Source: Alligator mississippiensis
Taxonomy: Eukaryota > Chordata > Crocodylia > Alligatoridae
DNA: 64,000 nt
Assembly (NCBI RefSeq): GCF_030867095.1
Contig: NC_081827.1
Coordinates: 215,631,310 to 215,695,309, forward strand
Reading direction: 5' to 3'
Each line of letters starts with the position of its first letter. The first letter of the stretch is position 1. A program made the translations under genes and the position numbers. The notes below the pieces were generated by a model. It was not told the origin of the DNA and did no database searches. It worked only from the letters and a program-made list of their open reading frames with translations. Positions 62,479 through 64,000 of the stretch are shown here, piece by piece.

Positions 62479-63110
62479 TCAGATGTGCGGACACATGTGG
62501 CTTGTGGCACCACAAACCTCTTTGTGGTGCCACAAACCGCACAAGTTGCACGTTAATCCATGTGCGGCACTCCTAATTTGCAGTACCAGGGCAAAATTTG
62601 CTACTGGGACTTCCCCATAGCAATCCCTTCCCCCCCTCCCCCATCTGAAAAATAGTGTTACAAGCCACGCCAAAGTGGTGTGTGTTGAGACAAAAGCAGA
62701 GACAGGGGAGCAGGCAGTCTTAGACTGCCTGCTCCCCTGTCCCTGCTTGCTCTGAGGCACCCTATGCCCCAATTTGCTGCTGCCTAGATGGCTCGGGAGC
62801 AGGGTGCCTTGAGATGGGGGAGCAGGCAGCTCTGCTTGCCCCTGCTCCTCTGCTCTCCCCTGCTGCTCCCCAGCTGGCCGGGGCACAGGGTTCCTCAGCA
62901 CAGGGATTGCCTCCCCGCTGAGGCACCCTGTGCTGCAGGCAGGCCCCCCGCAGCACAAGAAGCAGTGGGACAATGTGTCCTGCTGTAAAGCGCACATGCA
63001 GGGGCACGCACTGCAGGACAAAGTACTGGAACAAATTTGTGCCGCTACTATTTGTGCTGCTATAAAGGCATACCCCACTCGTGGGGAGCTGGGCTATAAT
63101 GCACATCATT
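62479..63110 (-). repeat. GC-rich interspersed repeat, inverted relative of 31810-32335
   Basis: The left part has tandem and inverted TGGCACCACAAACC / TTTGTGGTGCCACAAACC. The right part has ACAAATTTGTGCCGCTACTA. All of these words occur in the other copy in opposite orientation. The 199-codon minus-strand frame inside reflects composition, not a gene. Confidence 0.6.
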
Positions 63111-64000
63111 TGACATGATTTAGAGAAGGGTGAGCACATCTACAAATGGCTTATGAGACAGCTGTGTTAGGAATGCGATATAAGAGAACTCACTTTGAAA
63201 AAAGCTGAAAATCTATTAATGTGCAAAACCCCAAATATCAAATAGGTGAGATGTCAGCAAAATGAGGGGAAGAATCACAAGAACAACTGAAAATGAGACT
63301 GTAAGAAATGTTGTGAGAATGGTGTCCCCAAGCACATATATATATTTTTCTTGAAGACTTTAAGGTAAATCTTCTTTCTCTCTATAAGGGCCCAGCAGTT
63401 TAAATGATTTCTTTAATCTTTCCATGAACTACCTTCACTGTGAGTCCCAGGAGGCAGGGGAAGAGCTGTTTCCATGGGGCCACTGCTCTCCAAGCATGGG
63501 TATGGGCAGACTGGGATAGGGAATGGGTGGAGCATAGCAAAATACTGGCCAATAGAGTTGAGATAACAGTGAAGGAGAAAATCTGTTACCAAAAAGATTG
63601 CTTTTCTTCTGGAAAAGGTAGAAGTAGTTGATCCAGAAAGTGACCTGTGACTCTCAATATAATTTCCTCAGTCTGCTTCTGAATCAGTACAGTGTTGTGC
63701 TGTATTTAATGTTGCTGTCCAGCCTGATGATGATGAGAAGACTCTGGTACACTTTCTCAGGAATATTTCTTACTCATAAGAAATCCCACTGAAATAATTG
63801 TGGGCAAAGGTTTTGGACAGGTCTGGGCATTCTTCCCAAACTTGACCTTAACCCAACAATTATTGTATTTGACTTTTACTAATTAATTTTAATTTATGAA
63901 TTTATATATACAATTTTCAGTTGCCTCTGCCATTTTCAGTTCACATTGGAAATGGAAGTAGAGATAGTAATATACCATAAAGATTTTTCTGATATTTCTA
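63111..64000. other. Window end, no gene seen
   Basis: AT-rich with a short (AT)n run near 63338. No upstream XIRP2 exon was recognised. Confidence 0.4.

Noticed and set aside
62479..63078. 199-codon minus-strand frame
   Set aside because: It lies inside an interspersed repeat shared with 31810-32335, with Ala/Pro/Gly-rich composition and an overlapping open frame on the opposite strand.

Overview
The window is vertebrate nuclear DNA: AT-rich, intron-containing, with one recognisable protein-coding gene and a dense population of old transposons. The repeats point to a non-avian sauropsid, most likely a crocodilian. The signs are CR1 LINE tails with the reverse-transcriptase C-terminus, several hAT-type short elements with 8-bp target duplications, and worn MIR-like SINEs. 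This is inference from repeat style, not a species identification.

The gene is XIRP2 (Xin actin-binding repeat-containing protein 2, myomaxin / Xin-beta), on the minus strand. Six exons can be placed from their splice sites: 46169-46062, 45767-45695, 44781-44657, a giant 9475-nt exon at 43898-34424 carrying the Xin repeats, a 134-nt exon at 30248-30115, and a terminal exon from 29001 to a stop at 27399. The first coding exons were not found. They should lie further upstream in the intron that fills 46170-64000 or beyond the window.

The most interesting feature is the 134-nt exon, which is read in two frames. If the giant exon is included, its length (3n+1) sets a frame giving a short tail that ends in QADFS and a stop at 30154-30156. 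If the giant exon is skipped, phases 0 and 0 join, and the same exon encodes the first half of a complete LIM zinc-binding domain. The terminal exon then supplies the second half and about 510 further residues. The partial reading frames inside the window are 3291 aa (long, Xin repeats) and 680 aa (short, LIM), and both are divisible by three. The long-form stop lies 39 nt from the last junction, inside the distance usually tolerated by nonsense-mediated decay.

Layout: 1-26400 is intergenic sequence downstream of XIRP2. It holds many hAT-like elements, CR1 fragments, a probable solo LTR, GC-rich composite repeats, a tRNA-Gly-like repeat and a decayed hAT transposase C-terminus at 14337-14798. 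26400-46169 holds the 3' UTR, exons and introns of XIRP2. 46170-64000 is intronic or upstream sequence with two head-to-head CR1 copies, a hAT MITE with a perfect 8-bp duplication, a pogo/Tigger-like element and MIR remnants. No convincing second gene, RNA gene, CRISPR array or bacterial-type feature was seen.
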